Positions 1 to 12,250 of a stretch of 64,000 nt of DNA are shown piece by piece. The notes under the pieces are model-generated. The model worked only from the letters and a program-made list of their open reading frames with translations, did no database searches and was not told the origin of the DNA. A program made the translations under genes and the position numbers. This DNA is from Tetrahymena thermophila SB210. Its lineage: Eukaryota; Ciliophora; Oligohymenophorea; Hymenostomatida; Tetrahymenidae. Position 1 is the first letter of the stretch. Each line of letters opens with the position of its first letter. The DNA lies in contig NW_002476544.1 of assembly GCF_000189635.1 (NCBI RefSeq), forward strand, positions 372,001 through 436,000. Direction: 5' to 3'.

Positions 1-2646
1 GAAATAGTCAAATAGTTTAATGAAATCATACCAAATGATAAAAATGAAGTTTATTTAGGATACTCCTTCAGAACTAGATAAATCATCATTCAGCTAAAAA
101 AAATATCTTCTATTGTTTATAAGCCTTATGACTAAGAGTTTAGGGAGATTATAGACACTTAGAGTTTATGCTCTGAATTCATTCATACTTTTAAGGAGTC
201 TATTTCATAAATTATTTTAGAAGTTCCTGAGCTTGAAAAGATTCTCCAAAGGATAAGGATATTTTCTTTAAAGCGCTCAAGAATTTATCAATTTATAAAT
301 TACGGAAATAGCATTAGGCAATCATTCATTATGCTTAGAAACCAATGGTAAAATAATTCTAATCAGTAAGAGGGATAGAAAGATTATCAGTTTCATAATA
401 GTTTCAATTTGAGCTCACTTTTTTAAAGAGAAAATGAAACAAAACATAACATTCATGAAAATAAACAAAAATAATATAAAAAAAACATTTATTAATTTGA
501 TGATATTTTCTAACTTAATTCTGAATCACTCAAAGATAAAGAAATGAATTAGGATTTTGTTAATACTCTTAATTTTACAGAAAAAGAATTCGCTAAAACT
601 TAAAAAAGAATTAAAATAGAATAGCTAGCAAAAGATCAAAATTACTAAAAAAAAATTGGATTTCCTTTAATGTTTTTAAGCTATGAAGATGATTTACCTT
701 GGAATTTATCATAAGTTATTAAAGTTGACTAAGATTTTATAGAATTTATTGGTACTGATTTGCAGAAAAATGAAGAGATTAGCATTTGTTTTTTCATAAA
801 TAGGAAAAGTGAATTCATGGAGATGATCAACAATCATTATTAGCTGCAAAAAAAGAATATCAAAGGAATAAGAGAACTTTATGATTTTTATTTATACACT
901 GTGGAAAGTGGTGATACTTTATTTATAGTTACTAAAGAGTTAGTTAGCTGCGATATAATGCATGTAATAAAAGAAAGAGAAAAGAAATTTCAATAATACA
1001 CCAGTTCAGATTTACTCTAAACATTTAAGTTTTTAACAGGCACTCTTATCAGAATTCATAATTAAAATATTTATCTTAAAAATATTTGTTCGTCTAACAT
1101 AGTTTTCTCTTTCAAAGATTGCTGTTGGAAATTCGATAATTTAACAAATTGTGTTTAAATTAATTTAGAGGAGGCCTAGGCAAAGTTAGAGGATTATTCA
1201 TAAGATTTCTTTAACTGGAATTACATTGACTTACACAGTATTTTCAAGCCTGAGCAATATGAGTGCTTTAAAGTTGAAGGATACTTAGGCTACTTGAATA
1301 GTGATTTAAAGCACCTGATTAAATGTTAGCATTCTTAAATTTCATACTATGATTTGTAGGCAGCTGATAGGTATGCGCTAGGAAAGATATTTGAAAAAAT
1401 ACTAGACAAACTTGTTTAACTTATTGAAATTTTAGAAATTAAATCATAGCCAGATGGCTTTGAATCTAAAGCTGTAGATTTCTGGAATAGAGACTCAAAT
1501 GTTATGTTGTGCTAATAAATATCTCAGAATTTGATTTCTTAAGATGGAAAGTTAAATGAAAACCACACAACAGGAAATGTTGTGGCTTCAGAGGATGTTT
1601 AATATGTACCAAAAACCTTTTCAAATAAAAATAAATTTTATTAAGAATTATTCTTGGCTAGAGGATACCAGTTGATTTAAAGTAAAAGGAAAGCAGAACA
1701 GCATTTTAAGAATGCTTTGCAAGAAATTCAACACAAATCTATTGAAGGGAAACTAGAATAAATCCTACTGCTAAGAGAAATTTCTAAATTTTATAGCGAT
1801 TTTTAAATGAATTACTATGAAGCTCTTTAAAAAACAACCGAATCACTTTATCTGTTTAACCAATTGAATACCCCTGGTAGTCTAAAATTAGTTATTTAAC
1901 TAGACTTAAAAAAGTTGCTTTTGCAGCTGGGAAAGTATTAAGAATGCATTTAATTTGTGATTCTCAACAATAATTCAATTGAACACGAAAGCTATTTTAT
2001 ATTTTAAGCACTAAATATCGAAAGCCAAGCTTAATTTAAAATAGGTAATATAGATTTAGCTTCTAAGACTATGAAAAAAGCTTTAAATATTCTTTATTAA
2101 TATGAGAAAACTAGCCTTGATTATTTATTTGAAGTTGAGAAAGCAGAAGCCTTGTAATTCTTAGGAATCTACCAACACTTTGAGGGTAATCACTTAGAAG
2201 CCATTCAAAACTTAAAAAGATCAGCTAAATTATATATGAAACACACTCTTCTTGAAGACTTTTGTGATTCACTAAGTTTAGCAGCAAAGTCAGAATTGTC
2301 TATATTAAATTTTAAAAATTGCATTGCTACACTCGAAATTTGCTTAAAACACTAAGTCTATTCTTTGTAGTAATAATACCTTAAGTTAATAGACTTATTA
2401 TTTATGGCAAGCGAATGCTATAGACACCTTAATATTAGACAGGAAGAAACAAGATATATTTCTGAAATTATAAAAATTATCAAAGAAAATGACATTTATA
2501 TAGATAAGTGTCCTGAGCGTATTTAGAGACTGCTTAAATTCGAAAAATAAATTGAGGACTTAAGCAACATTTATCTCCCCAATACGAAAATAAATGTCAG
2601 TCCAATCTTACCTGACACTAACTAAATATATTCAAGATTTTATTGA
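1..2646 (+). CDS. Pseudokinase-like/TPR protein, 5' truncated
   Basis: The frame is open from the first base of the window to TGA at 2644, giving 881 codons with the true start outside the window. With TAA/TAG as Q there is no internal stop. Roughly residues 240-440 resemble the C-lobe of a protein kinase: a helix ending LIRIHNQNIYLKN, then ICSSNIVFSF, and later the segment AADRYALGKIFEKIL, which matches the 'DIYSLG' helix of kinases. The HRD position reads YLKN and the DFG position reads FDN, so the usual catalytic residues are absent. Residues about 530-840 are helical with repeated TPR-like spacing (for example AQFKIGNIDLASKTMKKAL and YQHFEGNHLEAIQNLKRSA). The fold assignment is inference from motif order; the substrate or partner is unknown. 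Pseudokinase-TPR combinations are common in ciliates. Confidence 0.75.
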
Positions 2647-4070
2647 GCTATTAATAATATAAAGAAAAATATGATATAAATTAAATTTCCTTTGTTATTT
2701 AAATATAAAGTAATACTTTTTCTATGTTAGCACATTACAATTATTTATGATTATAGCAAAAAATAAATAAATTAATAAGTAAAACAGTAGTTACTTTAAA
2801 GAGAAAGCAAAATTAATTACACTGACCTCAAAATTTGAAAGGAAATATTAGTATTATCTTTAATAAGTAAAAATAGAACAAATTAATTTATTCTAAATTC
2901 TGGTACGAACAGAGTTAAATAAATAAACAAATAAATAAATAATTTATAAATTCAAAATAAACTATTCGTAAACAATTTCTTATTATGCAATTTAATCAAA
3001 ACGAAAAATGATTTTGTTAAACAATAAAAATATAAAATAAATTATATGCAAGCAAAAGGCAAAACTACTTATCCAATACTTGTAATTATTGCTTAATATA
3101 TTCTTTTCTATTTTACATTATTATCTCATAAATTATTAATTGATAAAATTCTATTTAAATTTTTTGAGATTACATATCATTGATTAGTGTAATTGATTTC
3201 TTATAAAATAGATAGGTTGAATCAAAGTCTCAAATTCGATTTATAAGTGTAATTTACACCTAATTATTTTTTTTCTTAATACAAACAAACTAGATGATTG
3301 CCTAAAAAAATTTATTTGATCATCTTTTTAATTTTTAAAAAATTTTTGCAAATTTACATTAAATAGTTTAAATGAATTCAATATGGAAAATGCGTTCCAT
3401 ATAAACATTATTAACTATTCGTTTATTTGAAATTATTCTCTTGCTTGTAAGATAATTAATATAAATTTAAAATTCTTTGAATATCTAACCTTCAATCTAG
3501 TACAGATTTGATCTTACATTCTAGTTATTATCATTCAAAAAAAAGACTATCCCAATTCTCAATATAAATGGAGAAAAAAACATAAACAAATAAATAAAAA
3601 ATATATTGATTAATCAAGATTTGTGATTTAAGTTATAGTTTATTCCATTATAAAAATCTTATCTTCTATAAGTGCGTTTTGATGAAAGATTTCGAAATGA
3701 GATATAAGTTAGATTATCTTTACTATAGTGTCTTAAGAAATTTAAATTTTATTTATCGCAAGTTTTGTGAGACAGACAGACAGACAGAAGAATTAGATAT
3801 ATACAAATTTAGTATAAATGATTTATTTATTTTTTATTTATTTGTTTGTTTATTGATTTGTATGATTTAGAAGAGGATTGCGAATCTGATTTTTTTACAA
3901 TTAGCTATTAAAAATAATAAATAAATAGTAGAAGTTTTTTGATCTTGTATTTTTTTATAATTAAATTAATAGTTAGTAATTTAATTACTAAACAAAAAAG
4001 AAGCGAAAAATACTGGAAAATACATCAATCAATCTATTTACTAATCATAAAATTATTAATAAACAATACC
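2647..4070. other. Intergenic, AT-rich, no convincing gene
   Basis: About 1.4 kb of very A+T-rich DNA between two plus-strand genes. A short standard-code ORF at 3679-3870 carries a GACA tetranucleotide run and ends in low-complexity TTTATTTA, so it is not supported as a gene. A (TAAA/CAAA)-type stretch lies near 2915-2945. Confidence 0.6.
3771..3788. repeat. GACA microsatellite
   Basis: Four and a half perfect copies of the tetranucleotide GACA. It is one of the few G/C-containing simple repeats in this AT-rich intergenic stretch. Confidence 0.9.
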
Positions 4071-5663
4071 ATGGAAACTTAGAACTTTGGTTTAACTTAA
4101 TATGCATCATATTTGAATGGAATCAGTCATCTTACTAGTTCCTATAATTGTCAATCACCAAAAGGCGAAAATGTTGCAAAACTCTCTGAAAATAACCCAT
4201 TTTTTAATGATCCTCTTATCAATTCTCTTTTGAGTAAATATAATCATGTCTCTTAGTAAGGTGACAGCAGCATTAGAAACCCAGAAATTTCATCAATATC
4301 TACTTAGTTGTCTCCAAAAAGCAACTATTCTCCAATAATTTTTGGGTAGAAGCAAATTTAATTCTAATAATCTCCGCTTGATACAAGCTAAACGAAGTAC
4401 TCTGATATTCTTAGCGAATAGGCATCTAATCAAATTTTTAACTCTTACTATTTGACAGATGCTCAATATGCTAATTCTTCACCTTAGAAAGATGCTGAAA
4501 AATATAAAGAAGAGATGTAATAGCTAAATAAAGAGATATTAAGATTGAAAAGTGCCAACAACGAACTTACTCTGCAAAATGAGTAGTTAAATTAACGTGT
4601 GAAACAAAGTGAAGTATAACATAATTTAGATTAATAATCCATATTAAAATACGAAAACGCGATACTTGTCTTAGACTAAAAAGTTAATTAGTTAGAATTA
4701 AATCTAAAATAAAAGAACGAAGAAATACTCAATTTACAAGTATCTAAGTAAATAGCTATAGAATAAGAGTAAACTAAATTAAACGCTGCATTTTAAATGG
4801 AAAAATTAGCACTAAATTAAGAAATTCTAAATTTAAAAAATTCAATTATGAAGAAAATTTAAATGAATAATCCAGACCATGAAATGCACACAAATTTATA
4901 CATTGACTAAAGCACTGAAAAGTAAAAAATAGATTTATTTAATTATTTAATTAACTCTTCGTGGGGATAAAAACTTTTTAAAAAAATTCTGGATATTTTT
5001 ATTATTTTTTGATAATTATATAACTTTAATTAATAATCAATGTGATTAATTTATATTTTTGGGTCAAATAGGGATAAAGAAATTTAGAGGCTCAAATAAG
5101 AGTACGAAGAGCTAAAGATAGAAAATAACATTTTAAAGGACGAGCTCATCAAAAGAATAGAATTTTAAAACGAAAGCAAAGATATTTCTAAAATGCATGA
5201 AATGTTATCATAAAAAAACTAAGAAATAGATCAGCTTTAAAAAAGTATCTTGATAATTCACAGTCAATTAGAGATTTCTTAGTCTCAAACACAACTAAAC
5301 AAATCTCAAGTTAATGCTGAAATAAGAGAATCCTTATAGGAATAATTGACAGAATAATAAGAAATGTTGTTGGACTAAGAATAAACAATTGAATTGTTAA
5401 GGTCCTCTTTGGATAATTTAAACGAAAAATGCAAGTATTAAGAAGAAGAATTGAGCAAATGCACCAAAGAAAGGGATGAGCTTAGAGAAAAATATGATTA
5501 AATGAAAGAAGATAATCTAGTATTGAGAATATCTGTATCTTGTAAAGAAAAGGAATACTAAGAATTAGCTTAACAAATGTAATAAAGCCAAAATAATAAA
5601 TAAAATGTAGTTCAAAGGAAAATATTAACAGGTTCTCTTGATTTAAGAGACTTACTAAAATGA
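4071..5663 (+). CDS. Coiled-coil protein, one intron
   Basis: Predicted as 4071-4921 joined to 5072-5663, giving 480 residues. The ATG follows an AT-rich leader, and the first about 140 residues are Ser/Asn/Gln-rich and probably disordered. From about residue 145 to near the C-terminus the sequence is a long heptad-patterned coiled coil (KYKEEMQQLNKEILRLKSAN; later ELSKCTKERDELREKYDQMK). The intron 4922-5071 (GTAAAA...AATAG, 150 nt) is needed because the genomic frame meets TGA inside it; removal restores a Lys codon and continues the coiled coil in frame. It ends with LDLRDLLK. I do not recognise the family. A cytoskeletal or basal-body scaffold role would be a guess from the coiled coil alone. 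Confidence 0.8.
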
Positions 5664-7236
5664 GTGAAGAAATAAGAATTATGAACAAAAAATCAATCCA
5701 CTAACTAACTAACTAAAAAACTAACTATTTTACAAATTTACAATATATATAACATTATATTTTTATATTATAGAACGTTATTTTAAGATTAAAATATAGA
5801 AAGATAAAAATATTTATTATTTGAATTCATTCATTAAATCATTTGTAATATTATTGTTTTAATTAATTTGCCTTAAAATTTTAGCTCTAAAATTAATTCA
5901 AAGGCCATAAATTATTTATCATTTGGTTAAGCTTCGAACAAAATTAATTTTTGGAATATTTGATTTATTCTAAAAATATCAAAAATTTAAACATGAAATA
6001 TAATTTAATTAGAATAACAAAAATAAATTAAATTTATTTTTCTAAAAATTTTTATCCTAATTTTAGCAATATTTACTTTTTAAAAAAGTAAAAATTAATT
6101 TAAAAAAAATGAATAAAATCAAATAACTCACAAACACTCACCCTTATGATTACACTTTTGATAAGGGAAGATGGCTTTTATAATAAAATTTTGGTAAAAA
6201 AATATTTATTTTATTACAAATATTTTAATAAGTATTTTCTCAATAACTTAAAATTAAAATCTAACTACCTTTGTTAATTAAACGCTTTCTTAGCTTTCTT
6301 ATGCTTATCAAAAAAAACCTTAGTAAATTAACATAGAAACTGAATTAGCAAAATAGACTTATATAAAAACATAATAAATTAATAAATTGTTTTTTTAAAC
6401 AAAATTTAAAAGCAATTAAATTTACTGTTCTTAAAATGTTTAAATTACATCAATTTAAATATTGAAATTTATAATTTAACCTTTAAATAACTTAAATTTT
6501 ATAAAAATTTTTTATTCAACAGAATTATTATTAATTAAATCAAATCAAATCAATCAATTAAATATTTTTTATTTAGTTTTTGCAATTAAATTAATTTTAA
6601 ATAGTAGAATTATGATAAAAAAATAAATTAAATAAATATAGTTGCATTATTAAGTAAACAATTAAAATTAATATAATATAATCTTTTTTTGTTATTATGC
6701 TTTAAAGAGAGTAATTTTTGTGATATTTGTTTTAGTTTTATAAAACGAAATTTAGACTTTAAAAATGGAAAAGCTGCCTTGCCTATAGTTAACTAGTTGT
6801 TTATAGATATGCTATCACAGAGAAAATCATACAGCAATAAGTTGTTTGCTAGTTAACAGATTTTTTAATTTAGCTATTTATATCAATTTGCATTTATCTG
6901 ATTGCTAGTTAGCTAACTTACTTTCTAGCTCTGTGTTTAATCAATAAAATAATTCTTAATTTGCTTCAAAAGCCATCTATTAATTACTATTTATTGATCA
7001 ATATTATTAGTTTTTTTTTAACTTACAAAGCCGTTTTTCTTTTCAAAATATATGGAAGAATATTGCTGAATAAATGAATGAATAAAAATTATAAGCATTT
7101 AAATAAACTATCTCTCAAAGCATAATATTAAAACAAAAATAAGGTATTCGAATATATTATTTGTTATTTTGTACTTCTCTCAAATCAAGAAGAGTTGAGT
7201 TAAGCAATTAGGATTGATTGTAGTGTGATATATATA
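5664..7236. other. Intergenic between convergent genes; possible tiny exon
   Basis: Mostly featureless AT-rich DNA. At 6109-6190 a slightly GC-richer stretch opens with ATG and would encode a peptide beginning MNKIKQLTNTHPYDYTF. It could be a tiny exon, but no continuation is convincing. Around 6788-6923 a short motif (GTTAACTAG and its complement CTAGTTAAC) recurs in inverted orientation. Confidence 0.45.
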
Positions 7237-8658
7237 TCATTAAATAAATTCATTGTATGGCATAAATATTTTAATTTATTATTCTTTGAAATGTTATTTA
7301 ATTGAAGATGTGTTTTTAATACGATCATTGGCAATAAGCATTTCGTAAGGATCACTAAAGTAATACTGTAACTTGTAACCCTTTTAATCAATTTTATCAC
7401 ATCTTTCGATGTTTAAACCTTCAAACAGTTGATCTATTTCTTCTTTAAGAACTTCTCCTTAAGCAGGATTAATATTATAAAGATCAAGTTATTTTTAAGG
7501 AGTTACTATTTCAAATTTATTTTCAAAGCAGTATGATTTTAAATTGTTTTTTTCTGCTAACATATTATTCTTAAAATCTTCTAAGTCTGCAACACTGTAA
7601 ACAATTCTGTGTTAGAATTGAGGACGAGTGTGTTATATTTTACGATCACTCATCAACTATTCTAATTTCTTTTAATATTCGTCACGTCTAGAGGATAATG
7701 AATTGTTAACAACGACTAAGTTTGCGCTATTATGAGGAGGAAGACGGCCTTTTCCATCAACAACAACTTTCTTAGCTCCTAAATCAGAATACATTTTAGC
7801 TTCTTTTTCCTTAGCAAATTCTAAGACACTTTTAATTAAATTAGTTGGAACTAATCTTGATTCTAAAAAGACATGCTATCCGTGTTCTTCTGCTTGTAAA
7901 TTGAACTTAGAAAAAATAATTTGTATAATTTTTTTTCTATTTTCAGCAATAGGAATATCAAATATCTATAAAATATATGGGGAAAGAATTAATTCAAAAG
8001 TAGGAGGAGGATAAACAATAGGCTATGCTAAGGGCACTGGATTACGAGCACGAGAGATGATCTCTTCTTCTTACTCAATATAATAAATACGCTTATTCAA
8101 TTCTCCGTCTCTCTTATAGGAAACGATAGATTTATTTTCTGCTACAAAACGAGAGTTACTGTGCTAACTGACTACACTGCTAACAGGATCAATAGAGTAG
8201 GGCCATTTGTATAGACGATCGCGTAATTTGCCTTAATTTACTCTCACCTTGAGGACATACATGTCTTGAATTATAATTTATTTATTTTCGTAGCTTCTAA
8301 TTGGGAAGTAGTCTATGCCGATTTCGTCTTCATCAACTTAAGGATAGAATTAAGAACGAATATTCTTGACACAGAGAGCAAAATTCTCTCTCTAAGAATC
8401 AGTTACTCTAATACCTTATACAGATTTTGTTTTCTTGTTAATACCTAAAACTATAACACCTCCTTCTAAGTTAAGAAAAGCACAAATAGTCTTATGAAGC
8501 TCATATTCAGACTTATCACCTTTTGAAATTGGCCAAATAGTGAATGGAATGGCTAATCTACTATCATCATTGCAGTCAACTATTTCGTTCATGAAGAAGT
8601 AACCTCTTTCATGAATTGAAACAGTACCTTCTCTATTTATTTTAAATTTAAAATTCAT
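7237..8658 (-). CDS. AlbA_2 (Schlafen-like) domain protein
   Basis: An uninterrupted ciliate-code ORF of 473 residues, from ATG at 8658 to TGA at 7239-7237. Residues about 45-130 match the AlbA_2/Schlafen fold: HKTICAFLNLEGGVIVLGI followed by a NKKTKSVQGI loop is the hallmark 'AFANTxGGxLxxGV' strand-turn-strand. In bacteria and animals this domain is a putative nucleic-acid-binding module, and in animal Schlafens it is part of an RNase core. The remaining 300 residues (Pro-rich linker near 205-220, then mixed alpha/beta with many charged residues) match nothing I can name. No helicase domain follows, so it resembles the short Schlafen-like group. Function here is unknown; RNA or DNA binding is inference from the domain. 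Confidence 0.8.
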
Positions 8659-9168
8659 TAAGCATTTCTTGAAATTAATTCTTGATTGATTAATAGATTA
8701 ATTGAGGCATACTTCAAGATTGCTCACTAAAAATATAATTTGAAAAGCTATTATATAGTTTAAATTATGTTTTATTGACTGAAATATTCCATTTAAAACT
8801 TGAAATTTTTAATAAGAGAGAGTTTGAAAATATCTTAATTGAAAAAGTTTTAAAAGTTAGTTGTATTTATTATATTAAACAATTGGACTCTGATAGAAGA
8901 GTTTTTATTATAACCAAAAAAAAATATTTTGTTTATCTCTGAATTGATAAGTTACAAATAAGATGAAAAATTTATTAAATTATTATTTTATACTAAGATT
9001 AATTATTAACAGGCTAAGTTTTAAAGCAAATCTTTTGTGCTAAATTCAAAAAAAGTTTTTTTTGCTCTTAAAAAATTAAAAATAAATTGCAACTAAGAGT
9101 GACACAATAGATTTAAAATAATAAGTTTTAAATTTAGCATCAAAAAATAGCAAATAAAGTATGAGCAA
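8659..9168. other. Intergenic, nothing seen
   Basis: Half a kilobase of AT-rich DNA with poly-A/T runs. No ciliate-code frame of protein-like composition was seen on either strand. Confidence 0.6.
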
Positions 9169-9399
9169 TCATTTTAAAGTAATAATGTTAAATTTATACG
9201 GAATATTGCCAGATGAATTATTCTTCTATTCTTCTATTTCTTCTTGTACCTAAGGATTAGATTAGTGTCTTATCATATCCTTTGCTGTTAACTCCTCTAT
9301 ACCATTGCTAGATTCATTATTATATTTGGTCGAAACGTGATTACTATTAGAAGTGTGCTTATTATAAGGTTTTTTATTATTGGGTTGATATGATGACAT
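9169..9399 (-). CDS. Small hypothetical protein
   Basis: A 76-residue ciliate-code ORF, ATG at 9399, TGA at 9171-9169. It starts MSSYQPNNKKPYNKHTSNSN and has a short acidic/polar helix (NGIEELTAKDMIRHQSNPQ, then QEEIEEQ). The composition (N, S, Q, E, K) is typical of real ciliate coding sequence and unlike the flanks, which is the main support. It is short enough to arise by chance under a one-stop code, and it could also be one exon of a longer gene whose introns I cannot place. No family recognised. Confidence 0.45.
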
Positions 9400-10424
9400 A
9401 GCTGTTTTTAAATATTCAAAAAAAATGTAAATGGATGGCTAGCTTTCTACTTGCTAAAATTTTAAAATGAAGGCCTTTATCGCTAAATAAATATGATAAA
9501 CAGCCTCTCTTCGCTAAAAATATCTTGAATCAATCTATTAAATTTATACATTTATTGGGAAATGCGCTCATTTTAAATTATTTTTTAGGTATTTAACTAC
9601 TCTTGGTTGAGGTTTAGCTTGTTTGCTTCTTTTATATTTGCTTGTTTGATTTTTAAAAGATTTCTAATTTTTTTATATTTCAATTAATTTATATGTGTCA
9701 TCAATCAATCAAATCATCTATTTATCCGCATGTCTATCTATCTATTTATATGACTATCTGCCTGTATCTCAATCTATCTATATATCTTTTTAACTTTCTT
9801 TTATTTTAAAATATCTTCATTTTTCCATTCAAATTTATAAATTCTCCCTTAGTATTAGCATCTCTCAATTGATTAGCTAATTAATTAATAAATAAATACA
9901 TTAATTTCTTTTTCTTCTCCTTTTTGTGTTTTTCGATTTGTTCTCCTTTTCCAGTTTCTCCTCATTTTTTTCTCGACTTAACTTAGTAATAAATAACTAA
10001 AAAAAGTACACTCAACACCTATTGCCATGTATGATAAGCATTTCTAAAATTAAAGTTTTATAATATCATTTAGGCTGATTTATTTAACTAATGTCTGTGA
10101 TGAAGTGGCTACCTAATTATTTCATCTTTTGTTAATAACACGAGTATTAAAATCTAATTAAATAATCCCATACATAAAAGAAATAGAAATACTTTCTTTG
10201 ACAATAAAATAAATAATTAGATTAAATTTACTCAAAATCTTACAATTTTAAATTGCTTTTATATTTATAAAAAATCATAAAGGCAAATAAAGAGCTCTTG
10301 TTATATTTTCAATTATTAAATGAATGAAACAACAAACAATAATTTATATGAAGATTTTTGCTATTTAAATATTTATTTTAATTGAGATTTGTAAAAAGTT
10401 GCACAGTTTTTTAAATAAATTCAA
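9400..10424. other. Intergenic, simple-sequence rich
   Basis: AT-rich DNA containing an imperfect CTAT/ATCT tract near 9728-9790 and a pyrimidine-rich strip near 9900-9980. No gene was recognised. Confidence 0.55.
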
Positions 10425-11229
10425 TCAATATTTTTTATTGTTTTATTCAATTTAAATCATTCCAATCTTATTTAAAGGATATATTCTGAACAGTGGAACT
10501 CCAACTAATAAGCTCATGTAAAACTATTAAAAAAAAAAAGTTAAACACAATTCAAAAATATCATTTTAAAAATAAAGTTATAAATTATTTACCACATTCT
10601 CATATGGGTTAGAATTTTAATTTTTTTCATTTTATTTAATTTTATCCTATAAAGTTTCGCTTCCTATAATTTCACTTAAATTAGCATTATCCTTTAATTT
10701 TGTTTGCTATTCGCTTTCAACATACATTGTTCCTTAGGGAATCTGTTTTCATAATTAAACAATAAACTTATAAACCTAAAAAATAAATATTTACAAAAAT
10801 ATTTATCCTTGATCCATAATCTTAAACAAAATCATTTGGGATTCCTTTAACTCTCCTAAAGATATAGCTCTTTTTTATGGGCTCACTATTTACATATAAA
10901 ATATAAATGATCTTTTAAGTTTAAAGCTGGTAAATGTTAATTACTAAATAAGAGCTATTTTATTTTTGATTGCACCATGATCTATTCCCTTGAATGAAAT
11001 TACGATATCTCCTTTTTCTAAATATGGATTCATTTCATCATCTTAAACTCTTGCTTTTCATTTTATTATATAATATCAATTCTAATTTAGTGCAATTTTA
11101 ATCTATGTTCTACTTATTAAAAAAGAAAGCAGCCTATTTAATGGCAAGAAGGCAAATGCCTACGCCAGAGCCTATGGCTATGTTATAAACATATTTAGGG
11201 TTTTGAAATAATTGTCTTATCCTGTTCAT
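10425..11229 (-). CDS. Mitochondrial inner membrane peptidase-like protein, catalytic residues replaced
   Basis: Five predicted exons on the minus strand (11229-11114, 11049-10945, 10885-10795, 10742-10593, 10523-10425) joined across GTA...AG introns of 64, 59, 52 and 69 nt give 186 residues. The protein has an N-terminal membrane anchor (about residues 13-37), then DDEMNPYLEKGDIVISFKG, then YIFRRVKGIPNDFV, then IPQGTMYVES, and ends with LLVGVPLFRIYPL. This order matches IMP1/IMP2 signal peptidases: 'GxSMxPT', 'KRVxGxxGD', 'VPxGxxxVxGDN' and the final 'GLVxxxxxxxxWP'. The Ser of the first box is Glu44 here, the Lys of the second box is Arg, and the GDN/DSR box is replaced by a polar insert. 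Each intron restores family similarity, which supports the model. A non-catalytic partner or pseudoprotease is inference. Confidence 0.75.
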
Positions 11230-11538
11230 CTTATTATTGTATTTATTTACTATTCTAATTTTACAAGTTTCTTATCAAAATATGAATGATTTTATTTATA
11301 ACTCAATATTTTTAATTAAAATAAATGCACATAAAATAATTGTGTAAATTTTTCCAGAAAATTATCTAAAAAATTTATAAATTTTTCTTAAACTATCCTA
11401 TCAGTTTTTAGATATATATTTAGTGATGATAATATCTAAAATTTTGTTAAATTTTGCATTTAATTTAAAAAATAATAAATAAAATAGAGTATATAACTAA
11501 ATATAAAACAATTAAAATTAATAACTAGTCTAATATTT
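11230..11538. other. Short intergenic gap, nothing seen
   Basis: About 300 bases of AT-rich spacer between two minus-strand genes. Confidence 0.6.
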
Positions 11539-12250
11539 TCATATCCATAAATGGGATATTTTTTAGTCTTTTGTAGAAGCATCCTCAAATACCTTTTTTA
11601 TATTTTAGTTTATTAAATCGAATACTTCTTCCTTTGTTCCACTAGCATCAATAAAAACTACATTATCTTCTTTTTAGAGCAGATTATCAAATGCTTCCCT
11701 TACTTTTTATTAAAATTCTTCTTTCTCATACACTTCACCACCAAATCCTGATCTTTTTGAAATAACCTCTTTAGGAGCGTGCAAGTATAAAACAATATCA
11801 GGCTTTATTAAACCTTTATCAGGATTTTTGCACCATTCTATGTCATAACCCTTTTGAAAAAAAAGAATAAGATCAATCATTTCAATTTTTTATTAAATAA
11901 AAAATGCAATAAGAAATATTATCTACCTTAGCTGATGTATAAACTGCTCCTGAATAACAATACCTATCACAAACAATATTGGTTCCTTCATCTAAAATCT
12001 TCTTAATTTCTTCTTATTATTCCCAACGATTAGCTGAAAAAATCAAATGAATTGCCTAGTCGCTTAAATTCTACTTTCCTTAAAGATAATTATTGATAGT
12101 TTGGCCAATGGTTGTAGTTCTGTCAGGATATCTCTTCATAATTGCTTTTTTTCCACTTTCTTTTAAAAAGTTAACTAAATTCTCGCATTAGGATGTCTTT
12201 CCACATCTATCTAATCCTTCAAAAACTATAAAGAGTCCTCTTTTGCTCAT
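11539..12250 (-). CDS. Thymidylate kinase (dTMP kinase)
   Basis: Two exons (12250-11927 and 11850-11539, with a 76-nt GTAGAT...AAAAG intron) encode 211 residues, the usual size of TMPK. The enzyme phosphorylates dTMP to dTDP with ATP, an essential step in dTTP synthesis, in the cytosol and nucleus. Diagnostic motifs are the P-loop FEGLDRCGKTSQ near residues 9-20, the substrate motif CDRYCYSGAVYTSAK that ends exon 1, and the DIVLYLHAP strand followed by a SKRSGFGGEVYE lid-type segment. Splicing joins K108 to GYDIEW in frame, as in other TMPKs. The C-terminus ends DASTKD plus a short tail. The family assignment is firm; I leave the gene symbol blank because ciliate naming is not visible from sequence. 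Confidence 0.95.

Noticed and set aside
3679..3870. 63-residue plus-strand ORF with a GACA repeat
   Set aside because: It ends in low-complexity TTTATTTA sequence, has no family similarity and no spliced continuation; length is within chance.
11539..12250. Possible bacterial origin of the thymidylate kinase
   Set aside because: It has a spliced intron, reassigned Gln codons and a eukaryote-type FEGLDRCGKTSQ P-loop, so it reads as an ordinary native gene.
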